From: Streptomyces sp. NBC_01314
Lineage (GTDB): Bacteria > Actinomycetota > Actinomycetes > Streptomycetales > Streptomycetaceae
DNA: 64,000 bases
Reading direction: 5' to 3'
Assembly (NCBI RefSeq): GCF_041435215.1
Contig: NZ_CP108394.1
Span: forward strand, 6,448,001-6,512,000
The first letter of the stretch is position 1. Each line of letters opens with the position of its first letter. The position numbers and the translations under genes were made by a program. A model generated the notes under the pieces. It was given only the letters and a program-made list of their open reading frames with translations. It was not told the origin of the DNA and ran no database searches. Of the stretch, positions 63,180 to 64,000 are shown piece by piece.

Positions 63180-63878
63180 TCATGAAACCCCGAGACTGTC
63201 GAGCCAATCACCCACCTCCGCCTCTGCACTGCCCATGTCGTCTCGCGAGATCGTGAACGCATTACTGATCACGGTTGAATCAGCAAGCTTTTCGGTGACG
63301 ATATCAACAGTTCCCGACAGGCGGCTTCCACCATGGGTACTGAACAGGATGATGTTCTTTTTGCTGAAATCGTGCTGCTCAAGGAATGTGTACACCGGCA
63401 TCGGCAGACCGTACCACCAGATCGGATAACCGATGAACACGGTGTCATACTCTTCGAGGTTCGGGATCAGAGTCTTGAGTTTCGGCCTTTCGTTTTCTTC
63501 CTGCTGTTTGAGTGCAAGATCCGACAGCGTTTTGTGATCAAGGGGCAACTCCTCTGCTGTCTCGATGCGGAACACTCTGGCGCCCGTGCTCTCCCCAATG
63601 ATTTGAGCGACGTGCTGGGTGTTTCCGAGAACCTTGCCGTCAACGACGTGAGTACTGCTCTCCTCGTCTCCGGTCATGTTGTTCGGGTCATCGGTTTCCG
63701 GCATTGAAAAATAGGCGACCAAAGTACGCGACTTGTCCAGCGGAGGAGCGGTTTTCGAGGATTCGGAATCGCCGAGCGCCTCGCTTGCCCCTCCTACTAT
63801 TGAGCAGCCTGCGGCGCTACCTCCCGCCAATGTGACGGCGGCCAGTGCAAGAAATTTCCGGCGCGTAGTGTTTGTCAT
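63180..63878 (-). CDS. Flavodoxin-fold lipoprotein, 232 aa, lower G+C
   Basis: TRRKFLALAAVTLAGGSAAGC gives a twin-arginine-like signal and a lipobox with Cys25. The mature part is a flavodoxin-4-type domain: LVAYFSMPETDD (FMN loop), NTQHVAQIIGESTGARVFRIE, YDTVFIGYPIWWYGLPMPVYTFLEQHDFSKKNIILFSTHGGSRLSGTV. The coding sequence uses many A/T third positions, unlike its neighbours (for example AAAAAGAACATCATCCTG), which suggests transfer from a low-G+C source such as a Firmicute. A surface-attached quinone or flavin electron-transfer role is likely. Confidence 0.88.
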   Translation of the reverse strand: MTNTTRRKFLALAAVTLAGGSAAGCSIVGGASEALGDSESSKTAPPLDKSRTLVAYFSMPETDDPNNMTGDEESSTHVVDGKVLGNTQHVAQIIGESTGARVFRIETAEELPLDHKTLSDLALKQQEENERPKLKTLIPNLEEYDTVFIGYPIWWYGLPMPVYTFLEQHDFSKKNIILFSTHGGSRLSGTVDIVTEKLADSTVISNAFTISRDDMGSAEAEVGDWLDSLGVS

Positions 63879-64000
63879 CTCAGTGAACTCCGTTTCGTCG
63901 TCGATGCCGATTTCCTTGGGGCGGCGTGGACAGGTAATCGCACCGCCTACATGGTGAGGCGTTCTTGGTGTATTCGCCGTGCAGAGACTCCGATGCGTCG
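63879..64000. other. Right edge
   Basis: Upstream of the flavodoxin gene; no gene visible before the window ends. Confidence 0.5.

Overview
The window is high-GC actinomycete DNA, almost certainly a Streptomyces chromosome. Evidence: strong codon bias with dense GTG/ATG starts, many ATGA and GTGA start/stop overlaps, a few TTA codons, a LacI-controlled sugar ABC system, MmyB-type XRE regulators and an AfsA-family protein. Everything here was read by eye. No database search was possible, so family names rest on recognised motifs.

Layout. (1) 1-5.5 kb is the late end of a prophage or phage remnant: a beta-helix tail protein cut by the window edge, an amidase-LysM endolysin, small membrane and coiled-coil proteins, a collagen-like membrane protein and a Fic protein. 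(2) 5.6-10 kb holds small accessory genes: a HAD hydrolase, a large and a small XRE regulator, and an operon of small cysteine-containing proteins. (3) A tRNA-Arg(CCT) gene lies at 10.5 kb. (4) 10.8-19.2 kb is an all-minus-strand mobile-element-like island. It has an IS4-order DDE protein, a degenerate tyrosine-recombinase-like protein, two winged-helix-like proteins, a Tn7/Tn5053-like transposase fused to its AAA ATPase but lacking DDE residues, and an XRE protein.

(5) 19.9-21.8 kb has an SDR, a frame-scrambled F420-type nitroreductase relative and a decayed SDR copy. (6) 21.8-34.5 kb is the centrepiece, a tightly overlapping 12-gene operon: a rifampin-phosphotransferase-like dikinase, a UbiA-type membrane transferase, a thymidylate-kinase-like P-loop kinase, an unknown protein, a HIT protein, another unknown, an AfsA homologue, KASIII, ACP, KASII, a HAD phosphatase and an aldo-keto reductase. 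The AfsA/KAS/ACP/HAD/AKR half can make a gamma-butyrolactone or butenolide skeleton. The dikinase/UbiA/kinase/HIT half suggests the alcohol is then phosphorylated and further esterified, as in salinipostin/cyclipostin-type phosphotriesters.

(7) 34.7-45.1 kb carries a TetR/SDR divergent pair, two hormone-sensitive-lipase-type esterases, a broken dioxygenase and an MFS/rhamnosidase/TetR group. (8) 45.6-51.5 kb contains an XRE (MmyB-type) regulator, truncated SDR, AKR and XRE copies, a thioesterase, a metallophosphoesterase, an intact AKR and a small secreted peptide. (9) 52-59.8 kb is a carbohydrate locus: a secreted CBM-bearing glycoside hydrolase, a LacI repressor and an ABC importer, with four CGAACCGGTTCG-type operator sites. 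(10) 60.2-64 kb has a divergent AKR/XRE pair, another decayed SDR copy and a lower-GC flavodoxin lipoprotein. A recurring theme in 19-63 kb is duplication and decay of regulator/oxidoreductase modules.
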